NCBI RefSeq assembly: GCF_009870125.1
Contig: NC_046681.1
Span: forward strand, 11,111,001-11,175,000
Direction: 5' to 3'
Length of the DNA stretch: 64,000 bases
Source: Drosophila pseudoobscura
Taxonomy: Eukaryota > Arthropoda > Insecta > Diptera > Drosophilidae
Under the pieces are notes generated by a model. That model was not told the origin of the DNA. It worked only from the letters and a program-made list of their open reading frames with translations, and did not search any database. Both the position numbers and the translations under genes were made by a program. The stretch's first letter is position 1; the number at the start of each line of letters is the position of its first letter. This document shows positions 13,001-24,249 of the stretch, in pieces.

Positions 13001-16000
13001 CATTGTCTGAGAGCCGTTCTCTTGCTCTCTCTCTCAATTCCTCATTTGTGGGGAGGGTAGGCGGATTCCAATACAATTCCAAATTCATTCACTCTCAGCG
13101 CCAGTTCATATGAACGGAAACTGACTCAAGCGAACTTGGAACCGAATCAAAGCAGTCGGAACCAAGCGAAGTCAACATCGCGCTCGGACGCTCATCGGAT
13201 TTTTTTTCAGACTCGCTTTCGTGTATCTGTAAAATTACACAATTTGTGCGAATTGCAAAAGGTTAAACGCAAAAGATAAAACAATTTTGTGAAAATTGTC
13301 AATGCAAAAGCCATAGGAAACCCCATTGTGTAGGTGAATGTGTGATTAAAGATGATTTGAGCAAAAAACAAAATTGATAAATTGCAAGCAAAAGGCAAAC
13401 ACACAGCGAGCGACGCAACACGCAAAAAACGCTGAAGGAAAAAAAAACCCACCCGTGGCCCCTTGCGAGTGTATCTGTGTGTGTGTGTGACACTGGTGTG
13501 TGCTCCGTCACGAGTTTGGAGCGCAGTTTTTGTTGTTGTTGCTTTTGCTTCTTTAAGTCTTCTTCTTGCTGCCTAGATTCGAAGTTATTCACGTTTATGG
13601 TTAATGTCTCTCACCTTTGGACCTGGAAAGGCCGCGATCAGCCTTGCGGCGGAAATTAGATTTTGTTGTGAAGTGAAGTGAAACGGGGACGGGGAAGGCC
13701 TGAGAAAGAGTGTGAGGGAGAAGCAGTGATAATTTTTTGTGAAACATGTGAGTCCAAGAGTCGTTTCGTAAATATTCCATAGAATTGGCCAAAAACTGTT
13801 TTCCCAAATGCCATTGCCATTTTCATTTTCATTTCCCTTTCACTCTGGAAAAACGCCTTTTACCGCAAATGCTGCGCTGCTGCTGCAGCGACTGTCTCTG
13901 TCTCGGCCTCTGCTGCTGCCGTTGTTGTTTATGTTCAGCTGCCTTGTCTGCTCTGCCGGGGTTCTCCTCAGTCGCTGCTGGCGTCGCAGCTGTCATTTTG
14001 TGTGTGTGCGCTGTCCAAGCAAGAAGTCCTCTCTGAGAGCAGAGAACGAACGAGCTAAGCTGCGCTAATGGCTAAAAATACAAGCAACAAAAGATAACAT
14101 TGACTAGTCAAGCGAGGTTTTTGGTAGAAATCTTAAAATAATAAATTAACGAGCTCGAAGCGTTAGTGCGCACACTCCCAAAAAAATGAAAATAGTGGGT
14201 GGCTTACAGAAAGAGAGTAACAGCCAAAGAGCGTAACAGCAGCGACTGAACTGGAGAGCGCGCGCCGCCATCGACATAACAGTTATTCAGTTTCTCCTGT
14301 GACTCTCTACAATTCGCATTAATTTAGCAATTAATTTAAATGTTTTACATTTATGAGCATCAGTGTGAATGAAAAAGCGAAAAAATAATGAAAAGCATGT
14401 GACTCACAAAGAGAGAAAAGAAAACACACAATTGATGGAAAAAACAACAACGACGACAACCAAAGGGACCAATCAACCCCTGCCCTGCGCCCCACCACCA
14501 AAAAACACAAACACAAGCGACAAAAGTGCCTTGGCAGAATTTCTAAAAATGCTTTAAAATTACATAATACTCGCACAACCTGAGAAAGGGAATCAAGCAG
14601 AAAACCGATCCCAATCGATTAAGATACTTAATTTAAGCAAAGAATGCAGCAATTTCCTCTGTGACTAAGTAAAGAACAATCGCAATAGAAACAAAAAAAA
14701 AACCAAAGAACATGACGCACGTAAACAATGCAGAAGGAAACGCTGAAAGGGAGATGATGGAGATGGCAGATGAGCAAGAGAGAAACAGGGCGCCTGCTGC
14801 TGCCGGCAGCAGCACTGTTCATCAACAGCATCGATTTTTAGCCAGAAGCAGCAGCAGCAGCGCCAGCACCAGACAAGAGGGTGTGAGGAGAGAGGGAAGC
14901 TGTGGCGGCGTCAATGCTGTTGGGGATGCTGCAACAACAGCGATAACCTGCTTGGAAGACTTTGCCTTTGAGGCATGCCAAAACGAGGCAACCACAAACG
15001 ACTGGTCGCAATTACGCGACGACTTTTGCATCATGGACGATGAACTTGAGTACGAGGATGAGCTGGAGCTCTCCGTGGGGAGTGGTAGTGCATCGGCAGG
15101 AGGAGGACTGGGGGACATATTGGAGCAGCAAAACGAGCAATTGCTAATGGAAGGTGGTTAAACGCTTCTTCTTGAGAATAATAACAGAGCGCGCTCTTAG
15201 TGGGCATGGCAACAACAGTCTGTGTGTGTGTGTGTGTGTGTGATCGATAGATAAGAGAGTGAGCGAGCAACGCTTTGCAACACTGTAGCTACGATATAGC
15301 ATGCCTTGATCAACACACAACATTCTGTTTGAGTTTTAAAATTAATATTTAGTATTCTTTGGCGATCAAGGAACTCAGATCATACATTTATTTTTTGAAT
15401 ATTCCAGTTCTATGCGGTAACCGTGTTAGCCAGATGACGCGGGCATACGATGACATTGAAGCCGTGACGCGTCTGCTGGAAGAGAAGGAGAAGGATCTCG
15501 AGCTGACGGTGCAGATTGGCAAGGAGCTGCTCACACAGAATAATGCACTGGAGGCGCGTGTCACCGATCTGGAGGCTGATCTCAAATCATCCAACGATGA
15601 TCGCTCCCAACTGCTGCACGAGCTGCACAAGAAAAACGAACTGATTTCGGTGCTGACCAACGACGCAGATGATGGTACAGATACGGGTAGGATTTGCACT
15701 CGGAGAATGTCTCGGAAGTAGTATAGTAACAGTATGTATATATCTTCCCCCCGTAGAAACCCCCACCATGTCCAAGTCCATTACGTTGGACCTCCTCCAG
15801 CGAAAGGTGAACAGTCTGCTTGACGAGAACAAATCCCTCAAGTGCGAGGCCACACAGCTGGCCCATCAGACCGACGAAGTGGAGGAGCACGAACGCCAGC
15901 TGATGGCCGACATCGGGGCGCAGCTGCACGACGCCAACTCGCAGTACGACAACCTCAGTCTCGAGTGCGAGAGGCAGCGCGAGGAGAATCGCCTGCAGCA

Positions 16001-18525
16001 TGAGCAGATTGTGAGTCTGACGGCCCGTCTGGCCGAGGCCGAGATGCGGCTGCATCAGCTGACGCAGGACAACGACGAGCATCTGTCGCTGCTGCACGTG
16101 ACGAAGGAGAACCAGAATGCCCTCGCCCTGGAGCTGGTGGAGTTCAAGCAGCGCTACGAGGAGGTACTGGCCCTACTGCACTCGGCCCAGGACCAGCTGA
16201 AGCAGCAGCGCAAGCGATCCCAGCCGCAGGCTAGGAGCTCGTTCCTGGGCGGAATTGGAACGAGTGGAGCGGGCGGTGGCATGCTGATGCCGGATTCCCT
16301 GAAAAGCGAGCTGATGAATTCGTCGCTGTATTCGGAGAACAGTCTGGACTCGGGCATCTCCGGGGATAGCCAGCGGACGGATCGTATAAGTCGCATGATG
16401 ATGCATATGCCCGGCGGCATGGGTTCGTCCGGTGTTGGTGGTGGCAGTATTTATGCCGGCTCGGGTGTGGTGCCGCCCTACAAACGCGTCTTTGACACGG
16501 TCCGGTGTGCCGGCAAGAGCGGCAACTACATGGACAGCGGCAATGTGTCGATGACCACCCTGGGCGCCATGTCAATGAGCAGCTCCTCCGGTCCGCGCAT
16601 GGCCTCCATGGCGTATCCAGCGGGCTCGTACTATCGCGGCGGTGGCAATCAGTCGTTGGGCGTTAAAACTCTCAGCAACGAGAGCCTCAACTCCCAGTCC
16701 GATGACGGTTATCCAGCCCAGCCCTCTGGTGTGCCAGGAGCCCCCGGCGCCAGGGAACTGGAGGCGGCCCTCAAGCGTCTGACGCCCGGTGAGGTTCTGG
16801 CTCGGCGCGCCATGCTCTCCTACGCTCCGATCGGCACCTACAACTACGATGAGCCCACGATGCATGGCGGGGCGGGTGCCTCGAATTCGAACCTACCGCT
16901 GGGCGTTCGCACTCCTGATAGCATCATGTCGACGGGATCGTCGCGAATGAGTGCCTCCTCCAACAATATGTCCGCCTCCATGACGCATCAGTGGCGTCTT
17001 CCAGAGAAACTGCAGATCATTAAACCGATGGAGGGCTCCCAAACCCTGCATCATTGGTCGCGCCTGGCCACGCCCACGCTCAGTGGCCTGCTGGACGAAC
17101 GTCCGGGTGTCACCATTCGTGGAGGGCGGGACCTGGAAGATCTGGGCATGCAGATCTACACGCTGTCCGACGTCGAGGAGGATGTCAGCGAGGAGCTGCC
17201 GGGCAAGCAGTTTGAAGCGGCCGGCTCCACGTTCACGTACACGACGAGCGTGGTTATGCATCCGGATGATGGATTCGTCAACGACCTGTCGTTCTTGTCG
17301 CAATCGCAGATGTCCTCGCGCATGGCCTCCACATCGACATCAAGACAGCCAAGGTAAGCGGTGATCCCAGTCTCCGGGGATGCCTGGATTGCCGAGAGAT
17401 CCGCCATTCTAATGCTTTTGTTTAATTTTCTTTAGTTGTCCCGCCACACCCCGTGCTGGACTCTCGCGCAAGAACTCCTGCTCCACGTTCTCGGTGAACC
17501 TCGGTCTGGCCGGAATGCTCAACGAGCGGGGCATCAAGGCAGTGACGCCCAGTGCCTTGAATACGCCCGCCGGTCCCAACTTCTCGCCCACAGTGACGCC
17601 CTGCAACAGTCCGGAGGGTTCGCCACCGCGCTGCCAGTCCCCCGAGCCACTCTTCGGCCTGCTTTCGTCGGGAGCGGATCTGATACGCCGCAAGATTGTG
17701 GGGGATCAGCAGCAGCAGCATAGGAGCAGCCTCAGCAAGCAGCAGCAGCAGAAGATCATGCTGTCGCATCTCGAGAGGCGCGCCCTTAGATCACTGAATC
17801 TGATCGAGAAGGTGGAGAGCATTGGACTGGAGAACATAATCAGCGCACAGCGTGGACTCGGAGCGGGCATTGCGAATCGCAGCAGCTCGCCGATGAGCAG
17901 CGGCAGCCTCCAAAGTCTCCACACGAGCAGCAATAGCATCGTGGATGATATACACTTCGATCGGGCGCAGATTAAGGGTGTCCTGCACCGTGGATTAAAG
18001 TCACCCACTCCCACATCATCAGCAGCAGCAGCGATAGCTGCAACGACGGCGAGTAGCAGCACCAGCGCCTACAACAGCGATGACAGCGACGATCAGGGTC
18101 TGATGATGAAGATTAGGCCCAAGGACACATCGACAACAACGAAAGCGGCTGCGGCTGCGCAACAGACGGACGGAGCGAGTTGCTCGACGGGAGGAACAGC
18201 ACCCTCCACCAGCACATCCAGCGACACGCGAGTGAAGCAAATGCAGCGCCAGAAGTCGCGACGACAGCTGAAGAACGGCATGGCCAACCAGCGGCCCGAT
18301 CTGGGCACGATTGATGGCGGCGGTGGAGGCAGAGTGCGTCCCGATTTGGGCAGAGTGGCAGACAGCAGCGGCGCCAACAAGACGTCCGCGTCGAGGGTGG
18401 CGGCCAGAAGGGAAGCGGCGGCGGCCAGGGCAGAGGAGGAGGAGGCAGCACCGCAGACCATTACACAGGCGTTTGTCGGTTCAGTTAGTTCCTTGCTGTT
18501 TGGCCGCAAGGGCGGGTGGCTGTAG
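3914..18525 (+). CDS. milt: Milton, TRAK/HAP1-family kinesin adaptor (whole gene)
   Basis: Milton links kinesin-1 heavy chain to the mitochondrial GTPase Miro and so drives mitochondrial transport along microtubules, notably into axons (family knowledge). The longest-spaced isoform joins 3914-4088, 4156-4365, 15408-15686, 15757-17353 and 17436-18525. All junctions are GT-AG and phase-consistent. The total is 3351 nt or 1116 residues, close to the fly protein as I recall it. Residues about 59-376 form the HAP1_N/TRAK coiled-coil region, with the motifs [24 protein letters not shown] and [13 protein letters not shown]. The C-terminal two thirds are Ser/Gly-rich and low complexity, and carry the Miro-binding part in the family. 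Two other first exons (9615-10398 and 14712-15153) give predicted proteins of 1249 and 1135 residues. Identity is near certain; isoform use is inferred from splice phase. Confidence 0.95.
4156..4365 (+). CDS. milt: milton exon 2, start of HAP1_N domain
   Basis: The intron before it is only 67 nt (4089-4155) and ends 'ttttgcag'. The exon encodes the first part of the HAP1_N region, including [20 protein letters not shown] and EDWF, which align by eye with vertebrate TRAK proteins. It ends at 'tatttcc|gtgagt' in phase 1. Joined to 15408 it reads [13 protein letters not shown], matching the TRAK consensus YFLLCAERVGQM, which supports the long splice across 11 kb. Confidence 0.88.
4366..9614 (+). 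other. milt: milton intron with possible internal promoters
   Basis: No recognised coding exon. A GC-richer block at about 5400-5740 looks like a fly leader. It contains 'ttcatttgagt', several GGCGGC clusters and the donor-like sites 'aaaatgtaagc' (near 5645) and 'aagtggtgaatg'. It could be an alternative non-coding first exon. Another leader-like block lies at about 9400-9614, just before the second coding first exon. The rest has TG/CA runs and AT-rich sequence. Confidence 0.4.
9400..9614 (+). promoter_or_regulatory. milt: Candidate promoter/leader of milton exon 1b
   Basis: I see no strong acceptor immediately upstream of the ATG at 9615. The preceding 200 bp look like a fly leader, with 'caatcgatcgacaag' near 9410 and a 'gtgtgtcaaagtgcgtg' style 5' UTR. 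Exon 1b is therefore more likely to be transcribed from its own start than spliced to an upstream exon. No TATA box or clear initiator can be assigned. Confidence 0.35.
9615..10398 (+). CDS. milt: milton alternative coding first exon 1b
   Basis: A 784-nt exon starting [13 protein letters not shown]. It encodes 261 residues and ends in phase 1 at 'aataaag|gtaaga'. Joined to the acceptor at 15408 it reads [15 protein letters not shown], the same join used by the other first exons. The N-terminal half is acidic and Ser/Asn-rich; the second half (about residues 150-261) looks folded, with [26 protein letters not shown] and [20 protein letters not shown] do not recognise a named domain. Coding is supported by balanced codons across 784 nt and by the phase match. 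It would replace the first part of HAP1_N and give a 1249-residue protein. A separate nested gene is possible but less likely, as the frame runs on only 9 bases past the donor. Confidence 0.75.
10399..14711 (+). other. milt: milton intron with a possible promoter near 13.1-13.75 kb
   Basis: No recognised coding exon in 4.3 kb. A leader-like segment at about 13090-13748 contains 'cgaacttggaaccgaa', 'tcggaaccaagcgaag' and a TG run, and ends with 'aaacat|gtgagt'. It is a candidate non-coding first exon for the third milton isoform. The pyrimidine-rich segment at 13800-14070 and the A-rich segment at 14340-14700 have no feature I can name. Confidence 0.35.
14712..15153 (+). CDS. milt: milton alternative coding first exon 1c
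   Basis: A 442-nt exon starting [14 protein letters not shown]. It encodes 147 residues with poly-Ser near residue 47 and a strongly acidic stretch ([12 protein letters not shown]). The sequence [14 protein letters not shown] resembles the acidic N-terminal region of some TRAK isoforms. It ends in phase 1 at 'atggaag|gtggtt', a weaker donor than those of the other two first exons, followed two codons later by an in-frame stop. Joined to 15408 it reads [14 protein letters not shown]. The intron to the shared exon is only 254 nt. Confidence 0.8.
15154..15407 (+). other. milt: Short milton intron with a TG run
   Basis: Intron between exon 1c and the shared exon. It holds a (TG) run at about 15222-15242 and the acceptor 'attccag' at 15401-15407. 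All three first exons use this acceptor, so control of isoform choice probably lies in promoter use more than in splice competition. Confidence 0.7.
15408..15686 (+). CDS. milt: milton shared exon, HAP1_N coiled coil
   Basis: It encodes [20 protein letters not shown] and the following heptad-rich helix, with [15 protein letters not shown] and [15 protein letters not shown]. This is the most conserved part of TRAK/HAP1 proteins and contributes to kinesin-1 binding in the family. It enters in phase 1 and leaves in phase 1 at 'gatacgg|gtagga'. The next intron is 70 nt, ends 'cccgtag', and rejoins to give [10 protein letters not shown]. Confidence 0.92.
15757..17353 (+). CDS. milt: milton large shared exon
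   Basis: The exon is 1597 nt. The first 150 residues continue the coiled coil ([51 protein letters not shown]). The rest is Gly/Ser/Met-rich, with conserved-looking patches [29 protein letters not shown] and [19 protein letters not shown]; the last two resemble the family's TRAK region. It ends in phase 2 at 'gccaag|gtaagc', followed by an 82-nt intron. Confidence 0.93.
17436..18525 (+). CDS. milt: milton terminal coding exon
   Basis: It starts with the last base of a Ser codon and reads [19 protein letters not shown], then [20 protein letters not shown]. Long Gln, Ala, Ser and Gly runs follow, encoded by CAG/GCA/AGC repeats. A basic segment ([15 protein letters not shown]) precedes the C-terminus, which ends in [14 protein letters not shown] and the stop at 18523-18525. 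The repeats are ordinary for fly regulatory proteins and may vary in length between species. Confidence 0.92.
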
Positions 18526-19940
18526 AACGAATACCATTATCAGATGATTGTCCTTTACCTTTTAGTTTTAAACTTGCTCTGGACTATAGTGTTTACTTTT
18601 ACGAAACGAAAGCGCGAGTTTAGCATTAGTTTTTTTTTGTTAAAGCACAACGCGAAAACGATCTTTTGTTGGAGTCTGAGAACCGATTGTTCTCAAGTAG
18701 CAGCAGTGCCCTCCCCCCCAATGCCTGTCATCGCCACCTAATGAAACACTGGAGCAAGAAGAAGGAGATAAGGATTTAGTGTTTGTAGCTGTGATTTGTA
18801 TATACATATATAAGATGAGAATGTGTTTAAATTTAGTAGTTATTAATCAAGTACTTCGCATATTATTACGATGATGTTGTTTTGCTTCAATTTACAAACA
18901 AACCAAACGATGGCCAGTTGTTTTTCGTCTAAAACCGATTTCCAAAGCAGCTATATATATTTTTTATTTTTACTTGAACTTTTGCCAATTTTGTATTTAT
19001 TTTCCCCTGTGTTTACCACCTAACCGGAACGAGAGCATAATTATATCATACATTTAGTTATTAATGAATGGTTTAATGCGGATATGGACGTATTTCGTAT
19101 GGTGCAAAACTTGTATATAAGAAAAGAACGAAAGGAAGGTGGAAGCAAATGGAAAAGAGAGAGATCAAATTAAATCAAATCAATCTGTATGTTGGAAATG
19201 TGGTGTTAAGCAAAGAGGTACATATATTTTTTTACACGCATATGTAGTTTACGTTTTTGCTTTTCCCCCCCACCACACAACCAAAAAACCTTATATATAT
19301 CACAAAAACCTATCGCTTTGAATCGTGTACTCTATATATACTTTCGGTGCTTTGCGCACTGCCATACGCAAACAAAATACACAAATTGAAGAACTGTAAT
19401 GAGAAACTATTATTTTTCTAGTCCTATCACCTGTCATGGGTCCCTGGCACTCGTTTGGCTATGCGGAATGTATACAAAAAAAAGCATAGCTTGCAAAAAC
19501 AGAGTGCGAAATACTCAGCGTTGCTTAATAGATTTGTTAAGGCAGAAGTTTAATGGATTAGCAGCATGGCGCACTCACTAACTGTCGGTTATCCTAGAAC
19601 ACACACACACATGTTATCGAGACACACACACGAACAGTTACCGACTGTACCTCAACAACGGAAATGACTATGATCCTTAATTTGAGCTGCAAAATTAATG
19701 ATTTAAATCAAGAACTATTATACATTTGATTTGTGAAAATTGTACGCGGGTTGATGTTAAATTGTAATACGAAAAAGAGTCGTCTCGGTCGGGAGTGTGT
19801 GCTCCAACAGAAAAAACGGAAATACTATTAAAACAAAACAAAAAACCGAATACAAAACAGAAAATGTAAAAGTTATTAGTTGTAACTACCAATATATTTA
19901 TTTATATATGCAAAAATAAAGAGAAACATCGTTAAACACA
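18526..19940 (+). other. milt: milton 3' UTR
   Basis: After the stop there are about 1.4 kb of AT-rich sequence without credible reading frames. It has several 'tatata' patches and (CA) runs near 19600-19630. The poly(A) signal at 19914 is the best candidate end. Confidence 0.6.
19914..19919 (+). terminator. milt: Poly(A) signal AATAAA, probable milton 3' end
   Basis: A canonical AATAAA lies 1.39 kb after the milton stop, in 'gcaaaaataaagagaaac'. It is the last such signal before the next gene's first exon on the same strand (20075). Confidence 0.55.
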
Positions 19941-20074
19941 GAATCAATTGACAGTTTTCTTTTATTTTCAGTTTTTTGTACACCTTATATTATAATTTAT
20001 ATTAATTTATTTAATACATCTATTTTTAGGACACATTATTGAAGATCTGTTCATTACCTTCAAAATTCAAATAT

Positions 20075-22128
20075 ATGGGTAAGTACATTGAATTATAATT
20101 TTAATTTATTTATTAATTTGCATATGGAACACTGAGGGTTTGAATTTACAGAGATCTATCCTTTAATAATATTTTCCTATAAGAACTATAACTGTCACGA
20201 TATGTGGCTGTGGCTTCGAAAGTACTACGAATTATTCTTAATTGCATCTAAAGTCTAGAACTGAACGATCCCTACTATCCAAAATTATATTGATCCCATC
20301 AGCTCTTAAATTTCACACTTGCTTAACAATACTTAATTTTTCCATGCATTAAATCGAAAAAGAATGTCGTATAACCCTATTATCATCGGTTTCGAAACGA
20401 AATAAAATATCCAACTCTGGAATGTTCCACAGTCTTTCGGTAACACGCAACCACTCTGTTCGGATCCCAGAAGAGCTCGCATATTTCCACCACAATATGA
20501 ATAGTTTATATTCTCTGATTTTGTTATTAATCAATTTAGTGGCTATTCGATGTGATCAACAAGTAGGTGAAATATTATGAAATATTATATTTTCTGATGG
20601 ATAAATTGTGCTAAACTTGTACATAATCCAAGTGTAAATGAATTAAGGCCAAAACCAATTGGTAACCGGATAATTTTGAATGTTTCGCATCAAAGTATGA
20701 CATCAGAAGTTTGGCAAATCCGAAATTGAAACCAGAAAATATTTTATCATTTTAATAGACACGACTTTTTTATTCCATATAAATTTCTCTTGGTATCGTC
20801 ACAAGAGCCCTTACGCCTCCATCCGTTTGGCACGGGAGCTAAGAAAACACCGCAGGAGAATTGATCTGGAGAGTCATATGCACGATCGTGTGAAACCTAA
20901 GCACTATCGAACCATAATACGAGAGTATTCATTGGAAAATTCATATCAGAGCAGTGACGAATCCGTTAGAACTGACGAAAACTTAAACCTTCGTAGTGTG
21001 GCAAAAAATTCAACCAATTCCTCGGGCGATGGCTCCTTGGCGATAGAACCAGCTGCCAGAACGCGTTCATACAAAGGCAATAGACCAAGATATCAAAAGC
21101 GAGAATCATTCTCAGGCAATGTGGCAGCAATTCAGCAATTGGCAAGGTCCTTAAATATCTTAAATACCGACTTTTATTCCTTTAGAAAAGAACAAAATGA
21201 AAGGTAAAGCCATCATATAACTAAAATTCTTGTAATACTTTCAATAGATACTTATGTTATCTTCAACAGAATGCATAATTTAACCAAACTCTTGGATAGA
21301 ATCACTATGAAATCCAGAAAGGCGGAAAAAGAAAGAAAAAGAGATTCGAGAAGGAACAGCAGCAAAAATAAAAAATATAAAAGGTCAATATATATCCAAT
21401 AAACTCCATTTAACAGTTTTCTATAAAGAATTATAGCAGCTCTAGGAAACCCATTTTGACCCTCCGTTTCCGGAAGGAAACCACCACACGCTGTACACCT
21501 TTAGTTTATCAATCCCTTTATCCAACGAGATAATCATAAGTCAAGACACAATTTCTAGTCCAGTCACAGTGAAATCGATTCTTTTTATAACAAAATATTT
21601 AACATTGAAATATTTTGCAGCCGGACTGAGGACGTAACGGACACCAAGGACCAAAATAATATAACCAATAAGAGTAGCAATAATACCGACCAGATTCTTA
21701 GCAATACCCACAACGAGACCTTCAACAATACCCAAAATAAGGAGGAGTTGGATCAGGAGCCCATCAAGAGCAAAACCCACACACAAACCGATACAAACCC
21801 CATCCACACTATTCAGAATAATACCGACAATAAAGTCCTTAATAATACCAACAAAGAGGAATTGGAGCAGAAACCCAACAAAGGCAGAACACTCACAGAA
21901 ATCGACACAAACACGAAACCCATCCATAAAAATATAACACAGAGCAAGGACACCAGCAACGATCTTGGTAACGCGTTGAAGATTCATCAAACAGTCCCCA
22001 AACAAGCGCCAAAAGCATCTGGAAAAAACGATCTTCACGACGTTCCGCCGAGACTACGACATCTACCTTATCATAAAGTTACCATCTACCGAGCACAAAA
22101 AAAGAAAAACAAGGAATATCCATTGTGA
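20075..22128 (+). CDS. Unrecognised basic, Asn/Thr-rich protein, four exons
   Basis: The model joins 20075-20078 (ATG plus one base), 20759-21203, 21270-21383 and 21621-22128. All introns are GT-AG (680, 66 and 237 nt) and every junction keeps phase. The total is 1071 nt or 356 residues. It begins MDTTFLFHINFSWYRHKSPY, then has a basic segment (RELRKHRRRIDL) with Tyr/Ser-rich sequence. The third exon is very Lys/Arg/Ser-rich (KSRKAEKERKRDSRRNSSK). The last exon carries a duplicated segment of about 28 residues: 223-250 and 262-290 share NNT, NKEEL and a C-terminal PIH. There is no signal peptide, membrane segment or domain I know. The first coding exon rests only on a donor (ATGG|GTAAGT) and phase. 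It starts 135 bp after milton's poly(A) signal. Fast-evolving look and neighbours suggest testis expression, but this is inference. Confidence 0.65.
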
Positions 22129-23378
22129 TATCTTGATATGTATATATGTATATATATTTATATTTCCCTAATGGTATGTCTCATGCGTGGTCTAATTAAC
22201 GCACAAATTGTTGTTGATCGGGTTTTAATATATCAAAAACAAATATGTAAATATATATAAAATATAATTATATTGGCTTAGCTCTTCATTGGAAAATAGT
22301 CTATTTTTATTAAGATAGTTTTTTCAACAGCGGTATAAAAGAGTTAATCCAGCAGTCTTTGCCCTATTTGCCCTTAATATATCGTATATTTCAAGGATTG
22401 TATCAAAAGTAGAGGTCCTTGTGGAGGAAAGCGATGGACCTTGACTGTAGGATTGGTCGCACAGGGTGAGCACAGGCCGGGAGTGATATACAACGATTAA
22501 CAGTCAATATCCTTATTGTCCTTGATGCAAATCTGAATCCAGACAATCCGGGACATTCTATGGGTCAAAAGGATGCGTGACACGTCCAGATCGGACAACA
22601 AATGGGAGGGCTATAGCGACTGAAATCAAAATCGGTTTACAAATTTAAAAAGGCGTTATGCATTTAGTTCCAGCTGTGGCTGTCGATAAAGAAACTGCAA
22701 AAAATCACCGGTTGAGCCGCCACTGTACAACCAACAAAGAAAAACTAGCGATCTTTTGCTGATTTCTGTTCGCCTAATACCGAGTGTTTTCGCTCATGAC
22801 GTCTGATTTAATTCGAATTTTTTCTCTGGCTATATATCGGCTATGTGGAGGCCGGTCTGGGCAGCGTGGCTTGCGTGAGTCTGGATTCTTACGATCCTAG
22901 GAATATGTCCTGAGCCGATCTGGCCCTACTTAGCCAAGATATAGACTCGCCAAGTTTTGCCTGTGCAAATTATTTAATTACTGCTTTTTTTGGGACGATA
23001 CATCTCGACTATACAGCTATCGATCTAGGCTGAAATTAAGGATTCTGCATTTGTACCTGTATTTTGTATTCGATTTTTAGTTAAGTCGTTATATGGAGCT
23101 ACGCTATTTCGCGTCGTCCTTCTAATAGGGAGACTGCTCCCGACTGTTCCCTGTGGCATCAAGGATAAAAAGTATTTTTCATTTTTAACGCTAAAATTCG
23201 CTATAGCTCCGGCAAGATTGATAGTTTACTATATAACGAAGCCGATTAGTGATTAGTGAAATTTTTGTGTTTGTAAATGCTTTATTCGTAGAGACTACAC
23301 GATAGCTTCAAGCTTTCTGTAGGTTTCATCGGACTTGTGATGGAAGGTTTAGACCCTGTCGTTTGCAATTCCTATTGC
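22129..23378. other. Spacer without recognised gene
   Basis: AT-rich intergenic DNA holding the 3' UTR of the plus-strand gene and the 3' flank of the minus-strand Mst gene, which face each other. I see no coding exon, RNA gene or clear repeat here. Confidence 0.5.
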
Positions 23379-23606
23379 TCAGCAACAGCCTCCACAGGGT
23401 CCCGTTGCACCGCACGGTCCGCAGACATTGGGTCCATAGCAGGGTCCACAGCACGGCTCACAGCACGGCTCACAGCAGGGTCCACAGCAGGGTCCACAGC
23501 AAGGACCGCAGCAAGGACCGCAGCACGGACCGCAGCAAGGACTGCAGCAAGGACTGCAGCACGGACCGCAGCAGGGACTGCAGCACGATCCACAAGGGCT
23601 ACACAT
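23379..23606 (-). CDS. Cys-Gly-Pro sperm protein, Mst84D/Mst87F type
   Basis: A 75-residue protein starting MCSPCGSCC. It is built almost wholly of CCGPC/CCSPC/CCEPC repeats and ends CYGPNVCGPCG...GPCGGCC. This is the signature of the male-specific-transcript family of Drosophila sperm-tail proteins, made after meiosis from stored mRNA and located around outer dense fibres and accessory structures (family knowledge). A single exon and this size suit the family. Some repeats carry Ser or Glu in place of Gly. About 56 nt upstream of the ATG, on the minus strand, 'acatcaatag' (around 23657-23666) partly matches the family's translational control element. The plus strand is also open here but reads as artificial Ala/Arg/Thr repeats. 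The exact family member cannot be named. Confidence 0.85.
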   Translation of the reverse strand: MCSPCGSCCSPCCGPCCSPCCSPCCGPCCGPCCGPCCGPCCGPCCEPCCEPCCGPCYGPNVCGPCGATGPCGGCC

Positions 23607-24249
23607 TTTTGATCCGTAAAATTTCTGGAAAATATATAAACAAAAAATGTTGAACTCTATTGATGTTATCAGAAAAGTTAAAGTAGTTACCAGAAAACAA
23701 ACAGAAGCCGGAAACTAAACAAAATTAGTTTGATGTGTGCTTATCTGAGTGTGATGAACAACTGAAAAAATAATGCAATAGAACATATTACAAGATTTTG
23801 ACAGCTATACATTCAGATCCTCGGGTAATGTGATTGGCATACCATGCCATATACATAATCAAAATAATTCCATCTAGTTATCTGTGAAAGTACAATATAA
23901 ATGTAGAAATATACTATGGGATAAAGTGCTTAAAATTAATTAAACTATGCGGCCTATGAGGCCTGTGGATCGCATCCTCATGCAATAAAAAATCTTTTTT
24001 TAAAATTCATAAACTGCTCTTTGGTGAGTTTTATAATTTTTACTCGGCCTTTGCAGCATCCATATCCACAAAATTAATGATTTGAAAAGAGAATTGAACG
24101 ATCTTTCACAGGATTTTTTATTCGTGTCGATATAGTGGCTATACCTAAAGATATAAAAAATTAAACTTAAACTTTTATACCATTTTTAATGTTATCATTT
24201 TTTTTTTTTTTGTTATAGACTTTCTTAAGAAATTAATTTTTTAGTGGCA
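23607..24249. other. Mst upstream region
   Basis: This is the promoter and 5' UTR side of the minus-strand Mst gene. It is AT-rich. A partial match to the Mst translational control element is at about 23657-23666; the rest shows nothing I can name. The fly testis promoters of this family are short, so the first 150 bp probably suffice. Confidence 0.4.

Noticed and set aside
15582..17769. Long minus-strand ORFs opposite milton exons
   Set aside because: They mirror the GC-rich milton coding sequence and have no recognisable product.
23337..23653. Two plus-strand ORFs over the Mst gene (Ala/Arg/Thr and His/Ser repeats)
   Set aside because: They are antisense shadows of the 12-bp Cys-Gly-Pro repeat; only the minus strand gives a known protein family.
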